From DATBLE01 sp046734415 (lineage in GTDB: Bacteria; Actinomycetota; Thermoleophilia; Gaiellales; Gaiellaceae): 25,015 nt of DNA. The notes under the pieces are model-generated. The model had not been told where the DNA came from and searched no databases. It saw nothing but the letters and a program-made list of their open reading frames with translations. Positions 7,273 through 15,012 of this stretch are shown here, piece by piece; position 1 is the stretch's first letter; each line of letters starts with the position of its first letter. The translations under genes and the position numbers were made by a program. The stretch is from NCBI GenBank assembly GCA_046734415.1, contig JBKPRD010000256.1, positions 1 through 25,015 on the forward strand, written 5' to 3'.

Positions 7273-8251
7273 GCCGGGACCGGGGGTGGAGGCCGCCCGC
7301 CTCGCGATCGAGGAGGTCGAGGAAGCAGAGGCGCTGCTCGAGCAGAAGCCGCTCCGCGCCGAGAAGGCGCTCGGCGAGGCCAGAGGGGCGGGTCGCGAGA
7401 GCGGGTGGGTGACGACGGCCCTGGCGGCGCCGGGCTTCGTCTACATGGGCTTCTACCTGCTCGCGCCGCTGGTCGTGATCATCCTCGTCAGCTTCTGGAC
7501 GCGGAGCGACACGTCGGGCGGGTTCGAGCGGATCTGGACGACCCAGAACTACACCCAGCTCTTCCACGACCACACCTACTGGAACAACATGCTGACGACG
7601 TTCGAGACGTCGCTGATCGCCGTCTTCGCGTGTCTCCTGATCGGGTTCCCGGTCGCCTACTTCCTCGCGCTGAAGGTTCAGAGCCTCAAGTGGCAGATCG
7701 TGCTCTTCATCGTCGCGCTGGCGCCGTTCTGGACGAGCTTCCTGACCCGCGCGATCGCCTGGACGTTCCCGCTGATGGGCAGTGAAGGGGCCCTGAACCA
7801 GATCCTGCTCAAGCTGCACATCATCAACCACCCCGTCGCCGAGTTCGGCTTCTCGCTGCTCTCCGTGCGCCTGGCGATGATCCAGCTCTACGTCCTGTTC
7901 ATGATCACGCCGCTCTTCTTCTCGCTCGCGCAGGTCGACCGCTCGGCGATCGAGGCGGCGCGCGATCTCGGTGGCAACTGGTGGCGCATGTTCCGCGAGG
8001 TGATCCTGCCGCAGACGATGCCGGGCATCGTGATCGGCTCGATCTTCATCTTCGTGCTGACGATGGGCGACTACGGCACCGTCAACACGATCGGCGGCGG
8101 GAACATCACGTCGGTCGGCACGATCGTCAAGTCGAAGATCGACATTCCCGACTACCCGGGCGGGGCGGCGTCGGCGGTGCTGCTCGTGATCATCCTGATG
8201 ATCGGCGTCTGGGTCATCACCCGCTTCTCGAACCTGCGGGAGGAGCTGTGA
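7250..8251 (+). CDS. ABC transporter permease 1 (PotB-like)
   Basis: A 333-residue inner-membrane subunit with six predicted membrane segments after a charged, Glu-rich cytoplasmic N-terminus of about 45 residues. The EAA loop that contacts the ATPase is seen as EAARDLGGNWWRMF followed by REVILPQTMPGI. The ATG at 7250 was chosen because AGGAGGAGG (7241-7249) directly precedes it; it overlaps the ATPase gene by 23 bases. Earlier in-frame starts would read through the TOBE-domain coding region and give an Arg/Ser-rich sequence without membrane character. The next permease starts in a 4-nt overlap, which fits a fixed heterodimer. The acidic amphipathic N-terminal extension is longer than in E. 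coli PotB. Confidence 0.88.
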   Translation: MSSSSTPEPGPGVEAARLAIEEVEEAEALLEQKPLRAEKALGEARGAGRESGWVTTALAAPGFVYMGFYLLAPLVVIILVSFWTRSDTSGGFERIWTTQNYTQLFHDHTYWNNMLTTFETSLIAVFACLLIGFPVAYFLALKVQSLKWQIVLFIVALAPFWTSFLTRAIAWTFPLMGSEGALNQILLKLHIINHPVAEFGFSLLSVRLAMIQLYVLFMITPLFFSLAQVDRSAIEAARDLGGNWWRMFREVILPQTMPGIVIGSIFIFVLTMGDYGTVNTIGGGNITSVGTIVKSKIDIPDYPGGAASAVLLVIILMIGVWVITRFSNLREEL

Positions 8252-9222
8252 CCGCAGTCGCCCCCGCGATGGAGCGGACGCAGGACGTCGTCATCAAGCG
8301 GAAGGTCAAGCAGCGCCGCGACTGGGCGAAGTGGGGTCTGGGCGTCTACTTCGTGATCTTCCTGGTCTTCCTCTATATCCCGATCATCCTGATGGCGATC
8401 CTCTCGTTCCAGGGGCCGACGGGGCAGCTGACCTTTCCCTTCCGCGGCCCGTTCGGGCTGACCTGGTGGAAGACCCTATGGGACTCGAATGCGATCAACA
8501 CGATCGCCGACGACGTCAGCGCGTCCGGCCGCCAGTCGCTGTGGCTGAGCCTCGTGGCCGGCGCGATCGTCGCCGTGCTCGGGTTCACGCTCTCGATGGC
8601 GTTCCGCCGCCGCTGGCGCTTCAAGAGCGACGTCGTCGCGTTCTACGTGATCATGCTCGCGCTGATGACGCCGGCGTTCCTCGTCGGCCTCGGCAACCAG
8701 CTGCTCTGGAAGTTCATGGGCAAGACGCCGAACCTGTGGGAGACCGCGCTCGGCGCGAACGTGATCTGGGGGATCCCGTTCTCGTTCCTCGTCATGCTCG
8801 CGGTCTGGAACCGCTACGACCGTCACATCGATGAGGCGGCGCGAGACCTGGGGGCGGACTCGACGACCACGTTCCGCGAGGTGACGCTGCCCCTCGTCTG
8901 GACGGGCATCTTCGGCAGCTTCCTGTTCGGATTCACGCTGACCTGGAACGACTTCGACCGGACGATCCTGCTCCAGAACGGCTACGAGGCGCAGCCGCTG
9001 CCGATCCTGATCGGCACCTGGCCCTCGAGCCGCCCGATCCTGCCGAACCTGTACGCGCTCGGCGCGGGGACGACCGCGGTGACGCTGGGCCTGATCATCT
9101 TCGTGCTCGTGATCGTCACCGTCCGCCTGCGACTGCGGTCGACGCCGGTTCGCCGGACGGCCGAGGAGCTCGGCGTCGCGCCCGAACTCGACGCGAGCGG
9201 CATCGCTGCGCCGCAGAAGTAG
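8248..9222 (+). CDS. ABC transporter permease 2 (PotC-like)
   Basis: A 324-residue membrane subunit, last gene of the importer operon. It opens with a short basic cytoplasmic segment (KRKVKQRRDWAKW) and then six hydrophobic segments. The EAA motif is EAARDLGADSTTTF followed by REVTLPLVWTGI, as in PotC-type permeases. GTG 8248 overlaps the preceding stop by 4 nt and has GGGAGGAG just upstream. The gene ends 19 bases before the convergent hydrolase gene; that gap is GC-rich but has no convincing terminator. With its partner it forms the channel for the solute delivered by the binding protein. Confidence 0.9.
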   Translation: MTAVAPAMERTQDVVIKRKVKQRRDWAKWGLGVYFVIFLVFLYIPIILMAILSFQGPTGQLTFPFRGPFGLTWWKTLWDSNAINTIADDVSASGRQSLWLSLVAGAIVAVLGFTLSMAFRRRWRFKSDVVAFYVIMLALMTPAFLVGLGNQLLWKFMGKTPNLWETALGANVIWGIPFSFLVMLAVWNRYDRHIDEAARDLGADSTTTFREVTLPLVWTGIFGSFLFGFTLTWNDFDRTILLQNGYEAQPLPILIGTWPSSRPILPNLYALGAGTTAVTLGLIIFVLVIVTVRLRLRSTPVRRTAEELGVAPELDASGIAAPQK

Positions 9223-9241
9223 CGCCGGCGCCGCCGCTGAG

Positions 9242-10123
9242 TCAGGCCCCGCGAGGGAAGCGCGACATGAAGTCGTCTGCGATCTCGTCCATCGTCGCCC
9301 AGCGGATCCCGTCGTGGCCGTTGACGTGCTCGATGATCCGCTCGAGCATGAGGATCACCTGGGGCCGGCCGGCGACGTCCGGGTGGATCGTCATCCCGAA
9401 GACGGCGTAGTCCTCCTCGCGGTGGATGTAGTCGAACTGGTCGCGCCAGATCTCCTCGAGGTGCCGCGGGTTGACGAACCCGTGGCTGTTCGGCGCGCCC
9501 TTGATGAACATCATCGGAGGCAGGTCGTCGAGGTACCAGCTCGCCGGGATCTCGACCAGGTCGGTCTCCTCGCCGCGGACGAGCGGCTTCATCCACTCCT
9601 CGGGCTGCTTCGAGTAGTCGATCTTCGTCCACGAGTCGCCGACCCGGACGTAGTAGGGATGGAAGTCCTTGTGCATCAGGCTGTGGTCGTACTTGATGCC
9701 GTGTTCGAGCAGCAGCTCGTTCGTGACGTTCGAGAACTCCCACCAGGGGGCGACGTAGCCCGTCGGCCGGCGGCCGCAGACGTCCTCGATCAGCCCGATG
9801 CACTTGATCAGGACGGCCTCCTCCTGCTCTGGCGTCATCGAGATCGGGTTCTCGTGCGAGTACCCGTGCATGCCGATCTCGTGGCCGGCGTCGACGACCA
9901 TCTTCGTCTCGTTCGGAAACGTCTCGATGGAGTGCCCTGGGATGAACCAGGTCGTCTTCAGGTCGTACTTGTCGAACAGCTTCAGCAGGCGCGGGACGCC
10001 CACCTCGCCGGCGAACATGCCGCGCGAGATGTCGTCGGGCGAGTCCTCGCCGCCGTAGGAGCCGAGCCAGCCGGCCACCGCGTCGACGTCGACGCCGATG
10101 CAGCAGAAGATCTCCTTCGCCAT
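9242..10123 (-). CDS. Polysaccharide-deacetylase-fold hydrolase, Helicobacter PgdA / PuuE-like subfamily
   Basis: A 293-residue NodB-fold (CE4-like) metal hydrolase. The VDVDA segment (11-15) gives the metal-binding Asp, and HGYSH (86-90) gives the two metal-binding His residues. From memory, the N-terminal half is strikingly like Helicobacter pylori PgdA: GWLGSYGGEDSPDDISRG, PGHSIETFP, GYVAPWWEFSNVTNELL. That group is also related to PuuE allantoinase and cyclic imidase. No signal peptide is present, so the enzyme appears cytoplasmic, which argues against a cell-wall substrate and for hydrolysis of a small amide or imide (inference). The ATG at 10123 has GGAGGAGGG just upstream. It is divergent from the CxxC/CobW pair, whose GTPase could supply its metal. 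Confidence 0.85.
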   Translation of the reverse strand: MAKEIFCCIGVDVDAVAGWLGSYGGEDSPDDISRGMFAGEVGVPRLLKLFDKYDLKTTWFIPGHSIETFPNETKMVVDAGHEIGMHGYSHENPISMTPEQEEAVLIKCIGLIEDVCGRRPTGYVAPWWEFSNVTNELLLEHGIKYDHSLMHKDFHPYYVRVGDSWTKIDYSKQPEEWMKPLVRGEETDLVEIPASWYLDDLPPMMFIKGAPNSHGFVNPRHLEEIWRDQFDYIHREEDYAVFGMTIHPDVAGRPQVILMLERIIEHVNGHDGIRWATMDEIADDFMSRFPRGA

Positions 10124-10147
10124 GTGCCCTCCTCCGGTGCGTGGTGG

Positions 10148-10153
10148 TACAAC
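10148..10153 (+). promoter_or_regulatory. Possible -10 element (TACAAC) of the CxxC protein gene
   Basis: TACAAC lies 8 nt before ATG 10162, the same spacing as other apparent leaderless promoters in this window. No clear -35 is present at 17-18 bases upstream, so this is weak. Confidence 0.25.
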
Positions 10154-10161
10154 GCTACGAC

Positions 10162-10437
10162 ATGTGCGCGCTCTGCGGGGTGCTACTGGAGGAGCACTGG
10201 GCCGAGGCGGAGGGCGGCCGGCGCGGCCGCGCGCTGCGGGTCGCGCTGCTGAACCGCGTCCTCGACCACTTCGGGCTCCGCCTCGACGACTGGAGCGGCC
10301 GGGTCTACGTGCTCCGCGACCGCAAGGGGCGTTCCGCCGTGGTCGCGAACCTCGGCGCGCTCTGGCTCGAGGCCGAGCGCCTCGTCGGCGCGCCGCTCGA
10401 CCCGCTCGACCCCGGCCTCGTTCGTGCCCTCGGCTGA
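10162..10437 (+). CDS. Small conserved CxxC protein linked to the CobW GTPase
   Basis: A 91-residue protein beginning MCALCGVL, with a CxxC pair at residues 2-5. The rest is mixed alpha/beta: an Arg-rich helix, a WSGRVYVLRDRKGRSAVV beta hairpin, then a LWLEAERLVG helix and a DPLDP turn. I recall similar small proteins beginning MCALCGVL next to COG0523 GTPases in other bacteria, but know no assigned function. A GTG at 10141 is in frame, but it lies upstream of the only -10-like element, and the ATG at 10162 gives the typical N-terminus. Its end overlaps the GTPase gene by 14 bases, so the two are translated together. The CxxC suggests metal binding, perhaps as a partner or cargo of the GTPase. 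Confidence 0.65.
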   Translation: MCALCGVLLEEHWAEAEGGRRGRALRVALLNRVLDHFGLRLDDWSGRVYVLRDRKGRSAVVANLGALWLEAERLVGAPLDPLDPGLVRALG

Positions 10438-11377
10438 GTCCGGGAAGACACCGGTCGCGCTCGTCACCGGCTTTCTCGGCAGCGGGAAGACGACGCTGCT
10501 CTCGCGCCTGCTCGCGCACCCGGAGATGGGCGAGACCGCGGTGATCGTCAACGAGCTCGGGGAGGTGGCGATCGACCACCACCTGCTTCGCCGCGTCGAC
10601 GAGCGCACCGTGCTGCTGAAGAGCGGCTGCGTCTGCTGCTCGCTGCGCGGCGACCTGGCAGACGAGCTGCGCGACCTGCTCGGGCGGCGCGAGCGCGGGG
10701 AGGTGCCGCCGTTCCGCCGCGTCGTCGTCGAGACCACCGGCCTCGCCGACCCGGCGCCGATCGCCTACACGCTGCTCTCCGAGCCCGTCGTCAGGCACCA
10801 CTTCTGGCTCGAGCGCGTGATCGCCACCGTCGACGCGGTCCACGGGCTGCGCGCGCCGGAGTCGGTGAAGCAGGCCGTCGCCGCCGACCGCCTCGTCGTC
10901 ACGAAGACCGACCTCGCCGACGCCGCCGAGCTGGAGCGAAGCCTCGCGCGCCTCAACCCGACCGCGGACGTCCTCGAGGCGTCGTTCGGCGAGGTCGAGC
11001 CGGCGGCCCTCTTCGGCGGCTCCGACCGGGACCCACGGGCCCTGGAGGTCGACGGCCACTCGCACACGGGCGACGTCGGCTCCTGCTGCCTCTTCCTCGA
11101 CGACGAGCTCGACTGGGGGGCGTTCGGGATCTGGCTGACGATGCTTCTGCAGAGCCGGGGCGAGGACATCCTCCGTGTGAAAGGGCTGCTGAACGTCGGC
11201 GCCGGCACGGGGCCGCTGCTCCTGAACGGCGTCCAGCACGTCGTTCACCCGCCCGAGCACCTCGAGGCCTGGCCGGACGAGGATCGCCGATCGCGGATCG
11301 TCTTCATCGGCCGGGACATCGATGCGCGGGCGTTGACGGAGTCGCTCTCGGCGTTCAACCGCGCGGCACGTTCCTGA
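10424..11377 (+). CDS. COG0523 (CobW/P47K) GTPase, putative metallochaperone
   Basis: A 317-residue G3E-family GTPase. Seen in order are Walker A GFLGSGKTT (16-24), the metal-binding CxCC motif at Cys69-71-72 within KSGCVCCSLR, and the Walker B region ETTGLADP (103-110). A base-recognition motif TKTD follows around residue 155, then a shorter C-terminal CobW_C domain. COG0523 proteins insert or deliver zinc, iron or cobalt to client enzymes; GTP hydrolysis drives transfer. The GTG at 10424 overlaps the end of the CxxC gene. The divergent neighbour is a metal-dependent hydrolase, and HyuB and the cupin also need metal, so clients may lie close by. No Zur box was recognised upstream. Confidence 0.88.
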   Translation: MPSAESGKTPVALVTGFLGSGKTTLLSRLLAHPEMGETAVIVNELGEVAIDHHLLRRVDERTVLLKSGCVCCSLRGDLADELRDLLGRRERGEVPPFRRVVVETTGLADPAPIAYTLLSEPVVRHHFWLERVIATVDAVHGLRAPESVKQAVAADRLVVTKTDLADAAELERSLARLNPTADVLEASFGEVEPAALFGGSDRDPRALEVDGHSHTGDVGSCCLFLDDELDWGAFGIWLTMLLQSRGEDILRVKGLLNVGAGTGPLLLNGVQHVVHPPEHLEAWPDEDRRSRIVFIGRDIDARALTESLSAFNRAARS

Positions 11378-11380
11378 GTT

Positions 11381-11400
11381 TATACGCGGTCGCATAACAC
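11381..11400 (+). repeat. 20-bp direct repeat, copy 1 (TATACGC-N4-GCATAACAC)
   Basis: Bases 11381-11400 match 11429-11448 at 16 of 20 positions; only the central four differ. The spacing of 48 bases is between four and a half and five helical turns. The unit itself is a loose inverted repeat (TTAT...ATAA). The AT-rich pattern stands out and lies directly upstream of the ATPase gene, so it probably binds a regulator. Confidence 0.6.
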
Positions 11401-11428
11401 GAAGGTGTATGGAAGTCACGTCGCGATC

Positions 11429-11448
11429 TATACGCCTCTGCATAACAC
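11429..11448 (+). repeat. 20-bp direct repeat, copy 2 (TATACGC-N4-GCATAACAC)
   Basis: Second copy, ending 7 bases before the -10 element of the ATPase gene and covering the position where a -35 would be expected. No good -35 exists, so a protein bound here could either activate by replacing -35 contacts or repress by blocking polymerase. Confidence 0.6.
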
Positions 11449-11455
11449 CTGCCCG

Positions 11456-11461
11456 TATAAT
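11456..11461 (+). promoter_or_regulatory. Perfect -10 element TATAAT of the ATPase gene
   Basis: TATAAT is followed by 9 bases and then ATG 11471, which predicts a leaderless or nearly leaderless transcript. No ribosome-binding site is present between them. The -35 region is taken up by repeat copy 2. Confidence 0.65.
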
Positions 11462-11470
11462 GACTCGGCG

Positions 11471-12613
11471 ATGCCGGACAACCCGTTCCGGTACGGCGCC
11501 CTGGCGCTCGACGAGGCCTTCACCGATCGAGCCCGCGAGCTCGCGGAGCTCAGGCGCGACGTGCTCAACGGGCAGGACGTCGTCGTCTTCGGCCGGCGCC
11601 GCTTCGGCAAGTCGTCGCTGATCTGGCGGGTCTCGGCGGACCTGCTGCAGCGGAAGGTTCTCGTTGCCTACTGCGACCTGATGACGACGCCGACGAAGGA
11701 GCGCTTTGCCGAGAAGCTGGCCAAGACGGTCCACGAGGACATCGCCTCGCTGCTCTTCCGCGCGCGCGAGCGGGCGCTCGCGGTCTTCCAGGGCCTGCGG
11801 GTCACGCCGCGAATCACCGTCGACCCGCACGACGGAAGCCTGAGCTTCTCGTTCGACGTCGGGCAGCGGCCGGCGGACCTCGACGCCACGGTCGAGCGGC
11901 TGCTCGCGCTCCCGGGCGAGCTGGGCGCGGACCGGAAGCGCAAGGTCGCGCTCATCCTCGACGAGTTCCAGGAGATCACCTCGATCGACCCCAACTACCC
12001 GCGGTTGATGCGCGCGGTCTTCCAGACGCAGCCGGAGGTCTCGCACGTCTACCTGGGCAGCAAGCGGCACCTGATGCAGAAGATCTTCAACGACGCCAAC
12101 GAGCCCTTCTGGCGGAGCGCGAAGCCCTTCGAGCTCGGCCCGATCGATCCCGCGGAATTCGCCCCGTTCATCGTCGCCCGCTTCGAGGTGAGCGGCCGCG
12201 CGATCGACGACGAGGCGGTTGCAGCGATCCTGGCGCGCACGCGCGGCCACCCGTACGCGACGCAGCAGTTCGCCTACTTCGTCTGGGAGGAGTCGCTCGA
12301 CGCGGGGGTCGCCGGGGTCGGGCACGTGGAGCGGGCGCTGGACGCACTGCTCGCTGCGGAGCACAACCACTTCGCCCGGATCTGGGACGAGGCGACGCCG
12401 ACCGAGAAGCTGCTCCTCGCCGCGCTGGCCGAGGAGCCGGGCCGCGTCTTCTCGGCCGACTACCGCACGCGGCACGGCCTGCCCGCGGCCACGAACATCC
12501 AGCGCGGGATCTCCTCGCTCGTTCGCCAGGAGCTCGCCGGGAAGGACGTCCAGGGCCGCTACGAGATCGTCGAGCCGTTCCTTGCCGACTGGGTCCGGCG
12601 GCTCGGGGTGTGA
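11471..12613 (+). CDS. Archaeal-type P-loop ATPase (COG1672/STAND-related) with C-terminal winged helix
   Basis: A 380-residue AAA-like ATPase. The N-terminus NPFRYG is followed by a helix that places the domain start, then Walker A GRRRFGKSS (41-49). Walker B is VALILDEFQEI (about 159-169) with Asp164-Glu165, and a sensor-like LGSKRHLM segment lies around 195-205. The last 75 residues (from EATPTEKLLLAAL) look like a winged-helix domain. Such proteins are widespread orphans in archaea and actinobacteria; most have no known role, and some resemble the core of signalling STAND proteins without the repeat region. It stands alone between unrelated genes, reads from its own promoter with paired repeats, and could bind those repeats itself (inference). 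Confidence 0.8.
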   Translation: MPDNPFRYGALALDEAFTDRARELAELRRDVLNGQDVVVFGRRRFGKSSLIWRVSADLLQRKVLVAYCDLMTTPTKERFAEKLAKTVHEDIASLLFRARERALAVFQGLRVTPRITVDPHDGSLSFSFDVGQRPADLDATVERLLALPGELGADRKRKVALILDEFQEITSIDPNYPRLMRAVFQTQPEVSHVYLGSKRHLMQKIFNDANEPFWRSAKPFELGPIDPAEFAPFIVARFEVSGRAIDDEAVAAILARTRGHPYATQQFAYFVWEESLDAGVAGVGHVERALDALLAAEHNHFARIWDEATPTEKLLLAALAEEPGRVFSADYRTRHGLPAATNIQRGISSLVRQELAGKDVQGRYEIVEPFLADWVRRLGV

Positions 12614-12625
12614 AAACCGGCGGCG

Positions 12626-13789
12626 CTAGTACGACCTCGGCATCCCGAGCACGTGCTGGCCGAGGTAGGCGAGGATCAGGTTGTTCGAGACGGGGGCGAC
12701 CGAGTACAGGCGGGTCTCGCGGAACTTGCGCTCGACGTCGTACTCCTCGGCGAAGCCGAAGCCGCCGTGGGCGTCGAGGCACGCGTTTGCCGCCTGCCAG
12801 GACGCCTCGGACGCGAGCAGCTTCGCCGTGTTCGCCTCGGGCCCGCACGGCCGGCCCTGCTCGAAGAGCCAGGCCGCCTTGTAGCGGACGAGGTCCGCGG
12901 CCTCGATCGCCGCGTGAGCACGGGCGATCGGGAACTGGACGCCCTGGTTCTGGCCGATCGGGCGGCCGAAGACGACGCGCTCCGACGCGTAGCGCGACGC
13001 TTTCTCGACGAACCAGCGGCCGTCGCCGATGCACTCGGCGGCGATCAGGATCCGCTCGGCGTTCATCCCGTCGAGGATGTAGCGGAAGCCCTTGCCCTCC
13101 TCGCCGACGAGCGCCTCGGCCGGCACCCTGACGCCGTCGAGGAAGATCTCCGTCGTCGCGTGGTTCATCAGCGTCCTGATCGGCCGGATCGTCATCGTCC
13201 CGTCGGCGACCGCCTGCTTCATGTCGACGATGAAGGTCGACAGCCCCTCGGTCTTGCGCTCGACGCGGTCGATCGGCGTCGTCCGCGCGAGCAGGAGCAT
13301 CAGGTCGGAGTAGAGCGCGCGCGACGTCCAGATCTTCTGGCCGCGAACGATGTAGCCGCCGTCGCCGCGCTCGGCCGTCGTCTGCAGCGCGGTGGTGTCC
13401 GAGCCGACGGTCGGCTCGGTCACGCCGAAGGCCTGCAGGCGCAGCTCGCCCGAGGCGATCTTCGGCAGGTAGCGCTCCTTCTGCTCGACGGAGCCGTGCC
13501 GGAGGATCGTGCCCATGGTGTACATCTGCGCGTGGCAGGCGCCGGAGTTGCCGCCGGAGGCGTTGATCTCCTCGAGGATCACGCTCGCCGCCGTCAGCCC
13601 CAGGCCTGCTCCGCCGTACTCGTCCGGGATCAGCGCCGCCAGCCAGCCCTGCTCGGTCAACGCGGAGACGAACTCCTCCGGATAGCGGTCGGGCTCGAGC
13701 GAGCGCCAGTATTCGCCGGGGAAGCGGTCGCAGAGCTCGCGCACCGCCGTGCGAATCTCCCTCAGCTCGTCTGGGACCGAGAAGTCCAC
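12626..13789 (-). CDS. Acyl-CoA dehydrogenase (catalytic Glu apparently in the IVD-type position)
   Basis: A 387-residue FAD enzyme that introduces a C=C bond into an acyl-CoA. The FAD-binding strand QAFGVTEPTVGSDT (119-132) and KIWTSRA (152-158) are clear, as is the Arg-Lys-Phe-rich dimer region (VERKFRETRLYS). The usual catalytic Glu near the C-terminus (YEG-type motif) is absent: the aligned region reads LYSVAPVSNNLI. A Glu is present at 245 (MNAERILIA), where isovaleryl-CoA and long-chain dehydrogenases carry theirs, so activity is still expected. The GTG start at 13789 lies one base after the stop of the other dehydrogenase, and this is the last gene of the minus-strand operon. A related dehydrogenase occurs in the Pseudomonas itaconate cluster (family-level comparison). 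Confidence 0.88.
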   Translation of the reverse strand: MDFSVPDELREIRTAVRELCDRFPGEYWRSLEPDRYPEEFVSALTEQGWLAALIPDEYGGAGLGLTAASVILEEINASGGNSGACHAQMYTMGTILRHGSVEQKERYLPKIASGELRLQAFGVTEPTVGSDTTALQTTAERGDGGYIVRGQKIWTSRALYSDLMLLLARTTPIDRVERKTEGLSTFIVDMKQAVADGTMTIRPIRTLMNHATTEIFLDGVRVPAEALVGEEGKGFRYILDGMNAERILIAAECIGDGRWFVEKASRYASERVVFGRPIGQNQGVQFPIARAHAAIEAADLVRYKAAWLFEQGRPCGPEANTAKLLASEASWQAANACLDAHGGFGFAEEYDVERKFRETRLYSVAPVSNNLILAYLGQHVLGMPRSY

Positions 13790-13790
13790 C

Positions 13791-14945
13791 TCAGAGGGCG
13801 TACCGCTCGAGCAGGCGGCGCGCGATGACGAGCTGCTGGATCTCGTTCGAGCCCTCGCCGAGGATCAGCACGGGAGCGTCCCGGTAGAGACGCTCGACGA
13901 CGAACTCCTGCGAGTAGCCGTAGCCGCCGTGGATGCGCATCGCCTCGAGGGCGGCCTCCTCGGCCGTCTCCGTCGCAAACCACTTCGCCATCCCGGCCTC
14001 CAGGTCGGCGCGCTCGCCGGCGTCCTTGCGCTCCGCCGCCTGCATCATCAGCAGGCGCGCCGCCTCGATCTTCGTCGCCATCTGCGCGAGCTTGAGCTGG
14101 ATCGCCTGATGCTGGGCGATCGGCCTGCCGAACGCCTCCCGCTCTTGCGCGTACCGGATCGCCTCCTCGAAGGCCCTCGTCGCAATCCCGACCGCGCGCG
14201 CCGCGATGTTGACGCGGCCGAGCTCGATCCCGCCCATGAAGTACTTGAACCCCTCGTTCATCCCCGCGTCGCCGCCGATCACGGCGCCCGCGGGCGCGCG
14301 GAATCCCTCGAAGGCCAGCTCGACCGACTCGACGCCCTTGTAGCCGAGCTTGCGGAGCGGCGGGCCGATCGCGAGCCCCGGCTGCATCGCGACGCCCGGG
14401 TCCTTCTCGAGCACGAACGCGGTCAGCCCACGGTGGCGTGGCTCGGCCTCGGGGTCGGTGACCGCGAGCAGCGTCAGCATCCCCGCCCGCAGGCCGTTCG
14501 TCGCCCACATCTTCTGGCCGGTGATCACCCATCCGTCGCCGTCGCGGACGGCCCGGGTGCGGATCGCCTGCACGTCGGAGCCGGCGTGGGGCTCGGTCAT
14601 CGAGTAGGCGGAGCGGAGCTCGCCGGCGGCCATCCGCGGCAGGTAGCGCTCGCGCTGCTCGTCGGTCCCGAAGGTCTTGATCATCCAGGCGGAGATGAAA
14701 TGCGTGTTCAGGACCCCAGACAACGACATCCACCCGCGCGAGAGCTCGACCTGGATCAGCGCGTAGGTCGTCAGGTCGAGCCCGAGCCCGCCGTACTCCT
14801 CCGGGATCGTCACCCCGAAGAGGCCGAGCTCCTTCATCTGCTCGACGAGCGGCTCGGGGAACTCGTCGGCGTGCTCGTAGTCGGAGGCGACCGGATAGAC
14901 CTCCCGTTCGACCCACTCGCGGACGGCCTGGACGATCTCTCGCAT
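13791..14945 (-). CDS. Acyl-CoA dehydrogenase, canonical C-terminal catalytic Glu
   Basis: A 384-residue acyl-CoA dehydrogenase. The FAD-binding motif AYSMTEPHAGSD (113-124), KMWATNG (145-151) and the C-terminal GEGSNEIQ with Glu364 as the likely catalytic base are all present. The family oxidises acyl-CoA at C2-C3 and passes electrons to electron-transfer flavoprotein, whose genes are not in this window. ATG 14945 is preferred because GGAGCGGG precedes it; an in-frame upstream ATG would add only seven residues across the ribosome-binding site. A 67-base gap separates it from the MmgE/PrpD gene upstream in the operon. With two different dehydrogenases side by side, either two successive substrates or a heteromeric enzyme is possible. 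Confidence 0.9.
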   Translation of the reverse strand: MREIVQAVREWVEREVYPVASDYEHADEFPEPLVEQMKELGLFGVTIPEEYGGLGLDLTTYALIQVELSRGWMSLSGVLNTHFISAWMIKTFGTDEQRERYLPRMAAGELRSAYSMTEPHAGSDVQAIRTRAVRDGDGWVITGQKMWATNGLRAGMLTLLAVTDPEAEPRHRGLTAFVLEKDPGVAMQPGLAIGPPLRKLGYKGVESVELAFEGFRAPAGAVIGGDAGMNEGFKYFMGGIELGRVNIAARAVGIATRAFEEAIRYAQEREAFGRPIAQHQAIQLKLAQMATKIEAARLLMMQAAERKDAGERADLEAGMAKWFATETAEEAALEAMRIHGGYGYSQEFVVERLYRDAPVLILGEGSNEIQQLVIARRLLERYAL

Positions 14946-15012
14946 TACCCGCTCCGGGGCCGGCAAAGCCGCCCCCTCCGCTCCCTCGCCGCCTCCGTCA
15001 AGCCCACGGCGG

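Noticed and set aside
9223..9241. GC-rich palindromic stretch between convergent transporter and deacetylase genes as a bidirectional terminator
   Set aside because: Only 19 bases, with short GCC/GGC complementarity and no U-tract; not distinguishable from base composition.
11381..11448. CRISPR or attachment-site interpretation of the 20-bp repeats
   Set aside because: There are only two copies, with four central mismatches and a 28-base interval, and no cas or integrase gene; promoter-linked regulatory sites explain them better.
10124..12475. Long open frame continuing upstream of the PgdA-like gene on the minus strand
   Set aside because: It is antisense to the CxxC protein, CobW GTPase and ATPase genes, and its translation is Arg/Asp/Glu-rich low-complexity typical of high-GC shadow frames. 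The strong ribosome-binding site before ATG 10123 sets the real start.
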